Shown: piece after piece, positions 52,041-62,508 of the stretch
Layout of the letters: each line of letters begins with the position of its first letter
Position numbering within the stretch: the first letter of the stretch is position 1
NCBI RefSeq assembly: GCF_008039555.1
Contig: NZ_VDUW01000001.1
Location: 611,436-675,435, forward strand
Direction of reading: 5' to 3'
Source of the DNA: Cerasibacillus terrae
Lineage (GTDB): Bacteria > Bacillota > Bacilli > Bacillales > Amphibacillaceae
Length of the DNA stretch: 64,000 bases
Program-made: the position numbers and the translations under genes
The notes under the pieces: generated by a model
What the model was told of the DNA's origin: nothing
Databases searched by the model: none
What the model saw: the letters and a program-made list of their open reading frames with translations, nothing else

Positions 52041-52778
52041 TTATTCGTTAAAATGAAACTGGGTCGGAATACTTCGCTTATGTTCCGTTCTTACATGCAT
52101 TTTCTCAATGAGATTACGATCTTTTTCGGGAATTGTTTCTCCTCTTAAAAATGCGTCTATCCTTTCATATGTTGTTCCCATCTCTTTTTCGTCAGTTTGA
52201 CCTTCCCAAAGATCAGCACTTGGCTCTTTGTCGATTACTGCTTTTGGTACCCCTAGATATGTAGCCATCTCTCTTACTTCTTCTTTTGTTAAGTCAACAA
52301 TTGGTAAGAGGTCTACACCACCGTCACCATATTTCGTGAAATAGCCTGTATACCATTCGGCAGCATTATCTGTCCCAACGACTAAATAATTATAATTGGT
52401 TGCAACAGTATATAAAGTGCTCATTCGCAATCTAGCTCGTAGGTTTGCATCAGCTAAACGAGCATTATCCTCATTAAAATCCACTGCTATTTGCTGTTTA
52501 ATTTGATTAAACATTTGTTCATGAATTTCTGTTAAATCAATTGTCAATTCTTTTATTCCACATGTTTTATTCGTTTCTTTTGCATGTTCTATATCTACTG
52601 GATTACTTTTGATTGGCATGATCACACTGATTGTATTTTCTGGAAATGCTCTTTTAATTAAAAAGGCTATTACAGCAGAATCCAATCCACCACTAACTCC
52701 AACAACTAATCCTTTTGTTTTAGATTGTTCTACTTGTTTTTGAAGCCATTTTATAATAGCGTCTACTTTTTTCTTCAT
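52041..52778 (-). CDS. nadE: NH3-dependent NAD synthetase
   Basis: Amidates deamido-NAD to NAD, the final NAD synthesis step, acting after NadD (2044-2607). The 245 residues carry the PP-loop VGVSGGLDSAV, VVGTDNAAEWYTGYFTKYGD and the C-terminal HKRSIPTQF. It lacks a glutaminase domain, so free ammonia is the donor. The ATG follows GGAG. It sits between safA and coxA; in B. subtilis that neighbourhood has nadB-nadC-nadA instead. Confidence 0.95.
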   Translation of the reverse strand: MKKKVDAIIKWLQKQVEQSKTKGLVVGVSGGLDSAVIAFLIKRAFPENTISVIMPIKSNPVDIEHAKETNKTCGIKELTIDLTEIHEQMFNQIKQQIAVDFNEDNARLADANLRARLRMSTLYTVATNYNYLVVGTDNAAEWYTGYFTKYGDGGVDLLPIVDLTKEEVREMATYLGVPKAVIDKEPSADLWEGQTDEKEMGTTYERIDAFLRGETIPEKDRNLIEKMHVRTEHKRSIPTQFHFNE

Positions 52779-52877
52779 TTTCGTCCGCTCCTCTGAAAAG
52801 ATATAATAACCATCTTCATTTTAGCAGGATTTAACCATTTATCAAAAACCTTACACATAATTTCTCCAATTTTAGAC

Positions 52878-52914
52878 AAAAAAATAAGAGACGATTAGAT
52901 GTTTTTCGTCTCTT
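52878..52914 (-). terminator. Terminator after safA
   Basis: On the minus strand AAGAGACGA and TCGTCTCTT form a 9-bp stem with an 11-base loop, followed by ATTTTTTTG. It starts about 10 bases past the safA stop and separates safA from nadE. Confidence 0.85.
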
Positions 52915-52923
52915 TTCTTACCT

Positions 52924-53859
52924 TTATTCTTCCTGTTCTTTAGATATAGTTGTATGACCTTCATAGGAATAACTTGGTGGTTCTGGAGCAAAAACATCTG
53001 GCTCTGGATGGATCGTTCGATATATAGGTGGACACCATGCTTGATGGTACCCAGAAGGTTCAAATGGGTATGCATTACCGTATTGAACTTCTTTTGGAAT
53101 ACTGCAATTTTTCATTTCGTGTGGGAAATACGGAACATTACTCCCTCCTACTTTTGGGGGCTCTGAATATCCGTAGTGCGGCATTTGCATCATTTTGTGT
53201 GACTCCAATGGGTTCATATGTGTTTCTTGATATGTTTGCTTGTGGCACGGATGCATCATACAACAGCATACCGGAAAAAATGGCATTGGTTGGAACATTG
53301 GCTGATACATTGGTTGTGGGTGAGGCATTGGCTGCATTTGTTCAAATGATGATGGCTCTTGAATTGGCTTTTTTTCTTCTTTCTTTTGCTTTTCTTTTGG
53401 TTTTTGTTCTTGCTTTGGATGCTCTACTTTTTGATCAATTGTTATTTCTGGAAAAACCGTATATTGATTCATCTGCTGTTCAATTACCGGTAACTGCTGA
53501 TCCATTGTAATTTCGGGCATTTTTGGTACAGATATTTCTGGCATTTTCGGTAACGGAGGTGTTGGCATTGCAGGTTGAAGTATTTTCTTTTTTTCTTCTT
53601 TCTTCGTTTCTTTTGGCTGTGGTGTAGGTTTTATTTGTATTTCTTTTTTGGTTTGCGTCTCTTTTTTGATTTGTTTTTCTTTTGGGGTTTCCTTTTTGAC
53701 TGTTTTTTCAACACCTGGTACTTTTATTTTCATACCGGGCATAATCATATCCGGACTCGATAATTGTGAGTTTAATGATTTTAATTCTTCAAAATCGACC
53801 CCATACATTTTTGCTATTTCCCATAGTGTATCACCTTTTTGTACAATATGAATTTTCAA
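52924..53859 (-). CDS. safA: SafA-like LysM spore coat morphogenetic protein
   Basis: SafA organises the inner coat and anchors it to the cortex. The 311-residue protein has an N-terminal LysM domain (about residues 3-48, HIVQKGDTLWEIAKMYGVD) that binds peptidoglycan, a Lys/Glu-rich linker (51-92), a Pro/Met-rich region with PKMPEIS and PKMPEIT repeats (105-118), and a tail rich in Met, Pro, His and Cys, including VCCCMMHPCHK at 197-207. It starts at TTG, 11 bases after AAAGGAG. The LysM and context support SafA; the tail is diverged. Confidence 0.88.
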   Translation of the reverse strand: MKIHIVQKGDTLWEIAKMYGVDFEELKSLNSQLSSPDMIMPGMKIKVPGVEKTVKKETPKEKQIKKETQTKKEIQIKPTPQPKETKKEEKKKILQPAMPTPPLPKMPEISVPKMPEITMDQQLPVIEQQMNQYTVFPEITIDQKVEHPKQEQKPKEKQKKEEKKPIQEPSSFEQMQPMPHPQPMYQPMFQPMPFFPVCCCMMHPCHKQTYQETHMNPLESHKMMQMPHYGYSEPPKVGGSNVPYFPHEMKNCSIPKEVQYGNAYPFEPSGYHQAWCPPIYRTIHPEPDVFAPEPPSYSYEGHTTISKEQEE

Positions 53860-53979
53860 CTTGATCGAAACTCCTTTCTAATGAAAGATGGGCTAATCTC
53901 TCTATATCAACATATGCAAAGAATTAATAAATGTTGAACTAAACTTGTAAATACTTTAATAATATGCCTGCTAAAGCAA

Positions 53980-54030
53980 AAAAAGACTAAGATTCAGATG
54001 CATATTTCATCTAAAATCTTAGCCTTTGTC
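53980..54030 (-). terminator. Terminator after pheB
   Basis: A long hairpin whose arms are AAGGCTAAGATTTTAGATG and CATCTGAATCTTAGTCTT, with a few mismatches, followed on the minus strand by TTTTTTTGC. It lies about 30 bases past the pheB stop codon. The rest of the gap to safA shows no gene. Confidence 0.85.
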
Positions 54031-54061
54031 ATATTTAAATTGGTGGAATTGGTTCAGTTAT

Positions 54062-54511
54062 TTAAGATTCTGAACTAAGAATGTCAACACGTTCAATAAA
54101 TTCCATTTGCTTTAAATCATGAATTAATGTATTAATGTTTTGATTTATTTGGGATATATCCAGTGTTAAGGTAACATTTGCTTTTCCTAAAGTGGGAATG
54201 GTTTGGTGGATGGTTAATATATTACAACCTGCATCAGCAACAATTCTAAGTAGATTGGATAATGTCCCTGAACGGTCTTCTAAATGAAAAAACAATGTCA
54301 GCATTCTTTCTTTAACCATTGCATGAAATGGAAAAACCGTGTCTTTATATTTATAAAAAGCACTTCTTGATAAATCAACTTTTTGAACTGCTTCATATAT
54401 TGTTTTAGCTTTTCCTCTCTCTAATAATTCCTTTACTTTAATCGTCTTTAACATTGCTTCTGGTAACACATCATGTCGTACTAAGAAAAACTTTTCTTTT
54501 TTTTCTTCCAA
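54062..54511 (-). CDS. pheB: PheB, ACT-domain protein (UPF0735)
   Basis: ACT-domain protein; in B. subtilis pheB precedes pheA in the obg operon, and its biochemical role is unsettled (ACT domains bind amino acids). The 149 residues have an N-terminal helix-turn-helix-like region ([20 protein letters not shown]) and a C-terminal ACT domain ([20 protein letters not shown]). It starts at TTG with GGGGGA upstream. pheA does not follow; a terminator does. A branched leader structure lies between it and obg. Confidence 0.9.
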   Translation of the reverse strand: MEEKKEKFFLVRHDVLPEAMLKTIKVKELLERGKAKTIYEAVQKVDLSRSAFYKYKDTVFPFHAMVKERMLTLFFHLEDRSGTLSNLLRIVADAGCNILTIHQTIPTLGKANVTLTLDISQINQNINTLIHDLKQMEFIERVDILSSES

Positions 54512-54541
54512 AATTATCCCCCATTTAACAAAAGCTACTAT

Positions 54542-54620
54542 GGCTGTTCTCGTATATTTGTTGGAATTCCATATTTTGTTTATTTTTCAAAATATAAATC
54601 TTCCAATAACAATATCTTTG
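54542..54620 (-). promoter_or_regulatory. Branched RNA-like structure in the obg-pheB spacer
   Basis: On the minus strand GGCTGTT (54620-54614), which begins at the last base of the obg stop codon, is complementary to AACAGCC (54548-54542). Between them are CCAA/TTGG, TATTTTG/CAAAATA and the palindrome TGGAATTCCA, giving up to three stems inside a closing helix. The pheB ribosome-binding site lies 20 bases after. It could act as a leader of pheB or protect the obg 3-prime end. No T-run makes it an ordinary terminator. Confidence 0.45.
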
Positions 54621-54629
54621 GAAAACAGC

Positions 54630-56443
<1,814 letters not shown>

Positions 56444-56505
56444 CTGTATCCCCACCTCTCCAAAAAATTATAGCAAATAATTGGAATAAAGGATACTTAT
56501 CCGTC

Positions 56506-56542
56506 AAAAAAACTCCAACCCGATAATCGAGTTGGAGTTTTT
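56506..56542 (-). terminator. Terminator after rpmA
   Basis: AAAACTCCAACTCGA and TCGGGTTGGAGTTTT form a 15-bp stem with one G-U pair, a 3-base loop and a TTTTTTT run on the minus strand. It begins just past the rpmA stop codon and separates the ribosomal operon from spo0B-obg. Confidence 0.88.
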
Positions 56543-56545
56543 CAA

Positions 56546-56836
56546 TTAAGCTTCTTGGGCAACTGGGTACACACTTACTTTTTTACGATCGCGACCAAAA
56601 CGTTCAAATTTTACGACACCGTCTACTTTTGCATACAATGTGTCATCTCCACCACGACCTACGTTGTCACCAGGGTAAATCTTTGTTCCGCGTTGGCGGT
56701 ATAAAATAGAACCACCTGTAACAAACTGACCATCCCCACGTTTGGAACCTAGACGTTTTGCTTTGGAATCACGTCCGTTACGTGAACTACCAACACCCTT
56801 TTTCGTTGCAAAAAACTGCAAGTCTAAACGTAACAT
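56546..56836 (-). CDS. rpmA: Ribosomal protein L27 (with N-terminal prosequence)
   Basis: 50S subunit protein near the peptidyl transferase centre. The 96 residues begin [20 protein letters not shown]; the leading MLRLDLQFF segment is the Firmicutes prosequence, which the Prp protease (encoded just upstream) removes before incorporation. The ATG follows GAGGAGGT; the open frame extends upstream across the prp end without meaning. Operon rplU-prp-rpmA. Confidence 0.97.
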   Translation of the reverse strand: MLRLDLQFFATKKGVGSSRNGRDSKAKRLGSKRGDGQFVTGGSILYRQRGTKIYPGDNVGRGGDDTLYAKVDGVVKFERFGRDRKKVSVYPVAQEA

Positions 56837-56849
56837 GTCGGGCACCTCC

Positions 56850-57179
56850 TCATTTATAATGTATCTTGATAAATTTTCCATAATCACGTTCAATCGTTTC
56901 CAAGGAAATAACCATTCCCTCCAATAAAAGAGATGCTTTCTCTTTCATTTGGGCATTCAAGGAAGATGGTATTTCTACTCGAAGATAACCACCTTCTGCT
57001 CCTTGGTCGATATCAAGATCAGTATGACATAGCTTCATCACAGCATTAACAGAACCAAATGATACAGCAGAAACAGCAGCACATACTAAATCATATCCAT
57101 ATGGACCACTATCTGCATGTCCAGAAAGTTCAAATGCTGTTATATATTTATGATGCCGATAAATATTTACATGAATCAT
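56850..57179 (-). CDS. prp: Prp, cysteine protease that processes L27
   Basis: YsxB/Prp-type cysteine protease that cleaves the N-terminal extension of L27. The 109 residues have the catalytic His21 in [20 protein letters not shown] and Cys33 in the same segment. It lies between rplU and rpmA, the invariant location for this gene in Firmicutes. The visible L27 prosequence at 56836 gives its substrate. Confidence 0.95.
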   Translation of the reverse strand: MIHVNIYRHHKYITAFELSGHADSGPYGYDLVCAAVSAVSFGSVNAVMKLCHTDLDIDQGAEGGYLRVEIPSSLNAQMKEKASLLLEGMVISLETIERDYGKFIKIHYK

Positions 57180-57213
57180 TGAAAATAATCCTCTAATGAA
57201 TTATTTTTATTGC

Positions 57214-57522
57214 TTATAGATTAATTTTGTCAACTATAAGTTTTGTATATGGTTGACGATGACCTTGTGTGCGTTTGTAGTTTTTCTTCGCTTTATATTT
57301 GAATACTCTAATTTTCTTTTGACGACCATGTTTTTCAACTTTAGCTGTAACAGTAGCTCCTTCTACATATGGAGAACCGATTTCAACATCATCGCCACCT
57401 ACAAATAGCACTTTATCAAAAGTAACTGTATCTTCTGCATTAGCAGATACTTTTTCTACATAGATTACTTGGCCTTCTTCTACTTTAACTTGTTTTCCGC
57501 CAGTTTCAATAATTGCGTACAT
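57214..57522 (-). CDS. rplU: Ribosomal protein L21
   Basis: 50S subunit protein that binds 23S rRNA. The 102 residues start [19 protein letters not shown] and end with the basic [20 protein letters not shown] segment. The ATG follows GGGAGGT. First gene of rplU-prp-rpmA, behind a structured leader and a clear sigma-A promoter. Confidence 0.97.
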   Translation of the reverse strand: MYAIIETGGKQVKVEEGQVIYVEKVSANAEDTVTFDKVLFVGGDDVEIGSPYVEGATVTAKVEKHGRQKKIRVFKYKAKKNYKRTQGHRQPYTKLIVDKINL

Positions 57523-57534
57523 GAACTGCACCTC

Positions 57535-57626
57535 CCTAAAACTCAGACTCGCCATACAGGTACCATAGTTGGTTTTCATAACCTGTTCTGTGCGGTTGTA
57601 GCACTGGTGCTACGTCGAACATTTCG
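57535..57626 (-). promoter_or_regulatory. L21 leader RNA of the rplU operon
   Basis: The untranslated region before rplU contains a hairpin GTAGCACCAGTGCTAC (57598-57613), the conserved CCGCACAGAACAGG segment, a CAGGT/ACCTG stem (57558-57585) and TGTATGGCGAGTCTGAG ahead of the ribosome-binding site. This matches the L21 leader found in front of rplU in Firmicutes, a presumed autoregulatory site for L21 or a partner. Confidence 0.85.
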
Positions 57627-57656
57627 ATGTTACCATATATACTAGTCATCTGTCAA
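57627..57656 (-). promoter_or_regulatory. Sigma-A promoter of rplU-prp-rpmA
   Basis: On the minus strand TTGACA (57656-57651) is followed after 18 bases by TAACAT (57632-57627). The position fits transcription into the L21 leader. No other pair in the gap is as good. Confidence 0.75.
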
Positions 57657-57722
57657 TATGTTTTACCTTTTTTAAGTGTAGCAAAATTCTATGCCAAAAA
57701 ATACGAAAAGCTGCATTGATCA

Positions 57723-58589
57723 CTAAGTGTTTTTAACAAGTTCTCCAATTGTCTTATGAATTTGTTTCTCATAAAAATAACTTTGTAGACATTTTGATTC
57801 ATCCAGTCTCTCACGCTTTTGTCCAGGAAAAATAATGTAGATAAAATGTTTGGTATCACGTTGAAACAGTTGAAGTACGGAGATTAATTTTTCCTCAGAA
57901 GAAACAACAATTGGCTTTATCTTACGAACTCTATCCAAATCTACATGATATCGATTTAACAAAAACCTTAAAAATACAAAATATCGTCGCTTCCATTCTA
58001 CAATATTTTCAATCATTAGAAAGCCAATTAATAAACATAATGTAAAAGGATTAAAATTGAATAGTAGAAAAAAAACAAGACTTAATATGCAGACAATGAT
58101 TGAAAAAAGGATTGTCCCATCATATGCTTTTCGATAAGGTAAAAAATGAGACAAACAGAAAAAAAGGAATTTTCCACCATCCAAAGGCCAAACAGGAAGT
58201 AAATTAAAAACAAGAATCATCGTATTATATAAAAGAATCATTGCTAAAATGGAGTCCGGAAACACTTCAAATTGCTTAAACATAAAATAAAATAGATAAA
58301 TAAAAAGGTGTTGGACAGGTCCTGCAATTGTCACAAGTATTTCCTCGTATAATGGCCTACTCGCATGCTCGTCTGTTTCCATGACACCACCAAACACCCA
58401 CAGTGTCACTTTTTTTATACGCCAATTAAAGAAAGATGCCATTAAATAATGCCCTAATTCATGTATAAAAACAATCATTAGAATAATGAAGAGTGACAGA
58501 AATGTACCTGTAACAAATGAAATTCCAATAAAAATAAATAAGATAGGATGAATATAAATAGGTGGTACGTATTTACGATTGATCGTCAA
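57723..58589 (-). CDS. spoIVFB: SpoIVFB, intramembrane protease that activates sigma-K
   Basis: Site-2-type zinc metalloprotease in the outer forespore membrane that cleaves pro-sigma-K (gene at 11679-12392). The 288 residues have about six membrane helices, the zinc motif HELGH with His43, Glu44 and His47, and Asp137 in LLPVWPLDGGK, the same numbering as B. subtilis SpoIVFB. A C-terminal CBS-like region (about 215-288) follows. It overlaps spoIVFA by 17 bases. Confidence 0.95.
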   Translation of the reverse strand: MTINRKYVPPIYIHPILFIFIGISFVTGTFLSLFIILMIVFIHELGHYLMASFFNWRIKKVTLWVFGGVMETDEHASRPLYEEILVTIAGPVQHLFIYLFYFMFKQFEVFPDSILAMILLYNTMILVFNLLPVWPLDGGKFLFFCLSHFLPYRKAYDGTILFSIIVCILSLVFFLLFNFNPFTLCLLIGFLMIENIVEWKRRYFVFLRFLLNRYHVDLDRVRKIKPIVVSSEEKLISVLQLFQRDTKHFIYIIFPGQKRERLDESKCLQSYFYEKQIHKTIGELVKNT

Positions 58590-59349
58590 CTTGAATCACC
58601 TGTAATGGATCAACATATTGATTGTCCTTTTCAATAGCAAAATAAACATGTTGACTCTTTTCGGTAGGTTGAAATTCACCAATTTGTTGATTTTCCTGAA
58701 TAGATTGGTAAAGGTGGACATCTATCGAACTTAAAAAACCATACGTTGTGTTACTTCCATCTGAATGTTGAACAGTGACCGTTTTTTTCGTTTTTGGATC
58801 ATTACCTGCAAAAATAACGATACCTTTTTGTAAAGCAGCGACATTTGTTGTACTTTCTGATCCTATTAAAACTCCTGTCCCATTTTTTTGAAAAGTTTCT
58901 TCCACATTACCATTTATTGGCAATGCAGGTGATGTATTATTTTCGCTAACAGATACATCTGCATCATGTGAAAGAAAGAATGGATTTCCAAATGTTTCTT
59001 GATACCATTCGTTTGCTTTGGCAAATGGAAATTCATTTTGAAGTGCAGCGCTTGTCCATCGCTTCATGGACGAAAATTGTTCAGACTCTGTTTGATAAAT
59101 AAAAGCAGACCCTAAAAATAGAACAATCGATAAAAACCCCTTTAGCACGAAACCGGATGTGTTCGAATTGCTCTCCATTTTCATCACAGGTACATCAGGG
59201 TACATATTATAACCTCCATGTTTCTCTTCATCCTGTGGCAATGGAGAAATATGTTTTAAGTCTATCTGTTTTTCCTCAGGTGTATGTAGTTTTCTTAAGG
59301 ATTTTCTTTTATTTATTGATTTACGAATCTTGTTTACTCCGTTGTTCAT
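58573..59349 (-). CDS. spoIVFA: SpoIVFA, regulator of SpoIVFB
   Basis: Membrane protein that holds SpoIVFB inactive until a forespore signal (SpoIVB) cuts it. The 258 residues have a basic cytoplasmic N-terminus, one membrane helix (about 70-90) and an extracytoplasmic M23 peptidase-like domain (QKGIVIFAGNDPKTKKTVTV and HLYQSIQENQQIGEF) that lacks the metal-binding His-x-His set. The ATG is chosen for distance from AAAGGA; an in-frame GTG two codons upstream is nearer. It overlaps spoIVFB and has a sigma-E-like promoter. Confidence 0.9.
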   Translation of the reverse strand: MNNGVNKIRKSINKRKSLRKLHTPEEKQIDLKHISPLPQDEEKHGGYNMYPDVPVMKMESNSNTSGFVLKGFLSIVLFLGSAFIYQTESEQFSSMKRWTSAALQNEFPFAKANEWYQETFGNPFFLSHDADVSVSENNTSPALPINGNVEETFQKNGTGVLIGSESTTNVAALQKGIVIFAGNDPKTKKTVTVQHSDGSNTTYGFLSSIDVHLYQSIQENQQIGEFQPTEKSQHVYFAIEKDNQYVDPLQVIQVDDQS

Positions 59350-59380
59350 ATGCTTCACATTCCTTTTCTGCTATTTATAC

Positions 59381-59409
59381 ATATGTATGAGAAAATTATT
59401 TAGATATGA
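59381..59409 (-). promoter_or_regulatory. Sigma-E-like promoter of spoIVFAB
   Basis: On the minus strand TCATATC (59409-59403) and CATACATAT (59389-59381) are separated by 13 bases. They match the sigma-E consensus (-35 near kmATATT, -10 CATACAnT). The spoIVF operon is a known sigma-E target in B. subtilis. The start of spoIVFA is about 30 bases downstream. Confidence 0.65.
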
Positions 59410-59428
59410 ATGGACGCATATGAAAATA

Positions 59429-59466
59429 AAAAAACAGGACAAAAAACATGAAGTTTTTTATCCTGA
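59429..59466 (-). terminator. Terminator after minD
   Basis: CAGGATAAAAAAC and GTTTTTTGTCCTG form a 13-bp stem with one G-U pair and a 5-base loop, followed by TTTTTTT on the minus strand. It lies about 70 bases past the minD stop and closes the mreBCD-minCD operon. Confidence 0.88.
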
Positions 59467-59538
59467 ATGACTTTTTTTGTGTATACAAAATTATTATAGA
59501 AAGAGTTCTACTTCAGTTATATAGAATTCATAATACGT

Positions 59539-60339
59539 TTATTTAGCACCTATACCGAAGAATTTTTTCACCTTATGAAATAAACCAGGTTGTTCATCTA
59601 ATGATTGCAAAGGGACACTCTCTCCTAAAATCCTTCTTGCTATATTACGATAAGCAATTGCTGACTTCGGCTTAGATTGTAGTGCAATCGGTTCTCCACT
59701 ATTTGATGCTTTTATTACCTCATCATCATCCTGCACGACACCGATTAAATCAATGGAAAGTACTTGCATAATTTCATCTATATCAAGCATATCGCCATTT
59801 TTCATCATATGGTTTCGAATACGATTAATAATAAGGTTCGGTGGTTGGATATCTTCTTGTTCCAAAAGTCCGATAATTCGGTCTGCATCCCGGACACTTG
59901 ATTTTTCAGGAGTTGTTACGACAACTGCTTGGTCTGCACCGGCAATAGCATTTTTAAAGCCTTGTTCAATACCCGCAGGGCAATCAACAATAATATAATC
60001 ATATGATTGTTTTAGTTCACTAATAATTTGAACCATGCCATCTTCTGTAATTGCTGATTTATCACTTGTTTGTGATGCAGGTAACAATACCAAACTGTCG
60101 AAACGTTTATCTTTAACAAGTGCTTGCTTCAATTTACATCGGCCTTGAATAACATCCACAATATCATAAATAATTCGATTTTCTAAACCCATGATGACAT
60201 CAAGATTACGCAAACCGATATCAGTATCGATTAAGCATACTTTTTTATCCATTAATGCTAATGCTGTACCAATATTCGCGGATGTAGTAGTTTTCCCAAC
60301 TCCACCTTTACCAGAAGTTACAACAATTGCCTCACCCAT
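59539..60339 (-). CDS. minD: MinD, septum-site determining ATPase
   Basis: Membrane-associated ATPase that recruits MinC to block division at the poles. The 266 residues start MGEAIVVTSGKGGVGKTTTS with the deviant Walker A (KGGVGKTT, 11-18), include DTDIGLRNLDVIMGLENR and IIVDCPAGIEQGF, and end with the membrane-targeting amphipathic helix FHKVKKFFGIGAK. The ATG follows GAGGAG. It overlaps minC by 8 bases. Confidence 0.96.
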   Translation of the reverse strand: MGEAIVVTSGKGGVGKTTTSANIGTALALMDKKVCLIDTDIGLRNLDVIMGLENRIIYDIVDVIQGRCKLKQALVKDKRFDSLVLLPASQTSDKSAITEDGMVQIISELKQSYDYIIVDCPAGIEQGFKNAIAGADQAVVVTTPEKSSVRDADRIIGLLEQEDIQPPNLIINRIRNHMMKNGDMLDIDEIMQVLSIDLIGVVQDDDEVIKASNSGEPIALQSKPKSAIAYRNIARRILGESVPLQSLDEQPGLFHKVKKFFGIGAK

Positions 60340-61024
60340 TTTGCATTCTCCTCTCAGGTTCTTTCAAATACCTCCGCTTAACAACAATATTCTGCAAGCG
60401 ATCTATGACAATTTTATCTTCTTCTTTATCTATAAAGCCACATTCCATAAACACACCTTCTGACTCATAATCTGGTGCACGACTTATATAGTCAGCTATC
60501 CGTAGTTGTGTTGGTTTCATGTAAGAGGCTGCAATAATAGCTCCTTTATTCCCTTCTACACCTGCATGTGCGATTCCTTGTAAACTTCCGAGAATGTAAA
60601 TGCTACCTGTAGAAGTGATTTTTCCACCAGGATTTACATCCCCAATTAAAAACACATCTCCTTTTACGTGCAATACTTGTCCAGATCTTACAATCTGCTC
60701 AAATGTTTTTAAGTCTTGGTCTTCTTTCCACTTCTTAGCTTCTTCTTTATGAATGACCGCTGAATGAAACGCTTGGACCTGAAAACAGTTACCATTTTCA
60801 ACAACTTGGCGTATGTTATCTGTCTGTTCTTTAGTTAAATAACGATTCTTTAAGTCCACAACTACAGGAACGATTGGTTCATTTTGTTTTGGTTTTACTG
60901 TAGCAATTTTTTCTGTTAAGTCAGCCAAAAGGTCATCAAAGGAACATAAATCATCTACAAATAATGTAAGTCCTTCTCTCGTTCCTTTAATTGTGATGAA
61001 TTGGCTTTTTTGTTCTAGTGTCAT
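60332..61024 (-). CDS. minC: MinC, septum-site determining inhibitor
   Basis: Inhibits FtsZ polymerisation away from mid-cell. The 230 residues have an N-terminal domain and a C-terminal beta-helix with VLHVKGDVFLIGDVNPGGKI and GNKGAIIAASYMKPTQLRIA, the MinD-binding face. The ATG follows GAGGTG. It follows mreD by about 60 bases and overlaps minD, as in the mreBCD-minCD operon of B. subtilis. Confidence 0.95.
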   Translation of the reverse strand: MTLEQKSQFITIKGTREGLTLFVDDLCSFDDLLADLTEKIATVKPKQNEPIVPVVVDLKNRYLTKEQTDNIRQVVENGNCFQVQAFHSAVIHKEEAKKWKEDQDLKTFEQIVRSGQVLHVKGDVFLIGDVNPGGKITSTGSIYILGSLQGIAHAGVEGNKGAIIAASYMKPTQLRIADYISRAPDYESEGVFMECGFIDKEEDKIVIDRLQNIVVKRRYLKEPERRMQNG

Positions 61025-61083
61025 ACATTCACCTCATCAATAAATCACATTCTCAATATCAATGCACTATTGTGTGACTACCA

Positions 61084-61614
61084 TTATAAATCTTCATGTA
61101 TTCTATTTTTCCAATTTGTTAATCCTCTTACCATAAACGGATAACAGATAATCAGAAAGATAATATTTGCAAGGATTGTAGGTAAAAGACGAACCATAAA
61201 GTATACCTTCCATTCAATATGTACAAGGCCAATAACAAAATAAATTAATTGAATAGAGATATCCGCAATGATTAACCCTATACTACTGAACAAAATAATA
61301 GATAATAGATTACTTTGTAAAATTCTTGACAATCCTTTTACAATGAATATAGCTCCAGCATATGTAAACATATATACACCTAGGATCCCAGTGTATACAA
61401 CGTCAATAAGTAAACCAAAAACAGCTGCATAAATAATAGATATATGCGTGTGTTCCCTATCATAAAAAATTGCAACTAACACTAATAACATAAATATCCA
61501 ATGTGGCACAATATCAAGTTTTTGATTTACTAAAGAATGCGGTAATAATTCTAGTGCTACCCCTTCCAATACCAGGAAGGAAAAGAGGATGAGAGGAATA
61601 TATATACGTGTCAT
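61084..61614 (-). CDS. mreD: MreD, rod-shape determining membrane protein
   Basis: Membrane partner of MreC in the elongasome. The 176 residues form about five helices with VLVAIFYDREHTHISIIYAA and GLLIDVVYTGILGVYMFTYA, the family motif. The ATG follows AAGGAGGA and overlaps the mreC stop by 4 bases. Confidence 0.93.
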   Translation of the reverse strand: MTRIYIPLILFSFLVLEGVALELLPHSLVNQKLDIVPHWIFMLLVLVAIFYDREHTHISIIYAAVFGLLIDVVYTGILGVYMFTYAGAIFIVKGLSRILQSNLLSIILFSSIGLIIADISIQLIYFVIGLVHIEWKVYFMVRLLPTILANIIFLIICYPFMVRGLTNWKNRIHEDL

Positions 61615-62495
61615 TCCTTATCCTCCTTCTTAGACGTATCATCCTTTTCTGGGTTTGGTAATCCTCTGTCAACCACAACGACTTGATTAATTTCATACAT
61701 ATCTGCAGATGGTTTGACTAAAGCAGTTCTGGTTAATCCATACTGGTCATAGACAACTTCCTTCACTTCGCCAATCGGTAGGCCAGCCGGAAAAACACCA
61801 CCCATTCCTGATGATACAACAAGTTCACCTTTTTTTAAATTTTTATCAGACTCCTCAATGATTCGAAATATTAATGAATCTGTCTCTTTATCATATTCTT
61901 CAATTAGACCCACAATATTTTTACTATCTTTGCGTGATATAGTTGCAGATATTCTATTAAATTGGTCAAAACCAGTTAATAATTGGACAGTTGCTGTATG
62001 TTTGGATGTTGATAAAACTTTTCCAATCATACCTTCAGGAGTTATAACTGCCATATTAGAGGCAACCCCAGCATCTTCTCCCCTGTTAATCGTGACTTGC
62101 TCAATCCACTTTTCCGGGGAACGAGCGATGACAGTCGCATCAATTGCCCGATAATCTCTAATAGAATCTGGTTTATCCAAAAGTTTTCTCAATTCTTCAT
62201 TTTCCTCTTTTACTTCTTGTACCTCATAAATTAGCCCTTTATATTCAGCAAGCTTTTCTTTTAATATTTGATTTTCTTGATACATATTTTTCATTTCCTT
62301 TATATTATAAAGGAAACCTGTTACATAGTTGACTGGTTTGTGTACAACACTTTGAACCCAGCCTACCGTATCATTAATTATCTTTTCGGGTTTTGACATA
62401 TTCTCGCGGTCACTAAGTGAGTAACCAATTAATACAACGAGTAAAATAATACCGATTAAAATTATAAACAACATTTTTTTACGTAAAAATTGCAA
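61611..62495 (-). CDS. mreC: MreC, rod-shape determining protein
   Basis: Links MreB and the cell-wall synthases across the membrane. The 294 residues have one N-terminal helix (about 5-25), a coiled coil (about 70-105) and the beta-domain with ATVIARSPEKWIEQVTINRG and VVSSGMGGVFPAGLPIGEV. The start is called as TTG, 6 bases after AGGTG; the open frame begins 9 bases upstream at a GTG inside that site. It follows mreB by about 13 bases. Confidence 0.92.
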   Translation of the reverse strand: MQFLRKKMLFIILIGIILLVVLIGYSLSDRENMSKPEKIINDTVGWVQSVVHKPVNYVTGFLYNIKEMKNMYQENQILKEKLAEYKGLIYEVQEVKEENEELRKLLDKPDSIRDYRAIDATVIARSPEKWIEQVTINRGEDAGVASNMAVITPEGMIGKVLSTSKHTATVQLLTGFDQFNRISATISRKDSKNIVGLIEEYDKETDSLIFRIIEESDKNLKKGELVVSSGMGGVFPAGLPIGEVKEVVYDQYGLTRTALVKPSADMYEINQVVVVDRGLPNPEKDDTSKKEDKE

Positions 62496-62508
62496 AGCTA
62501 ACACCTAC

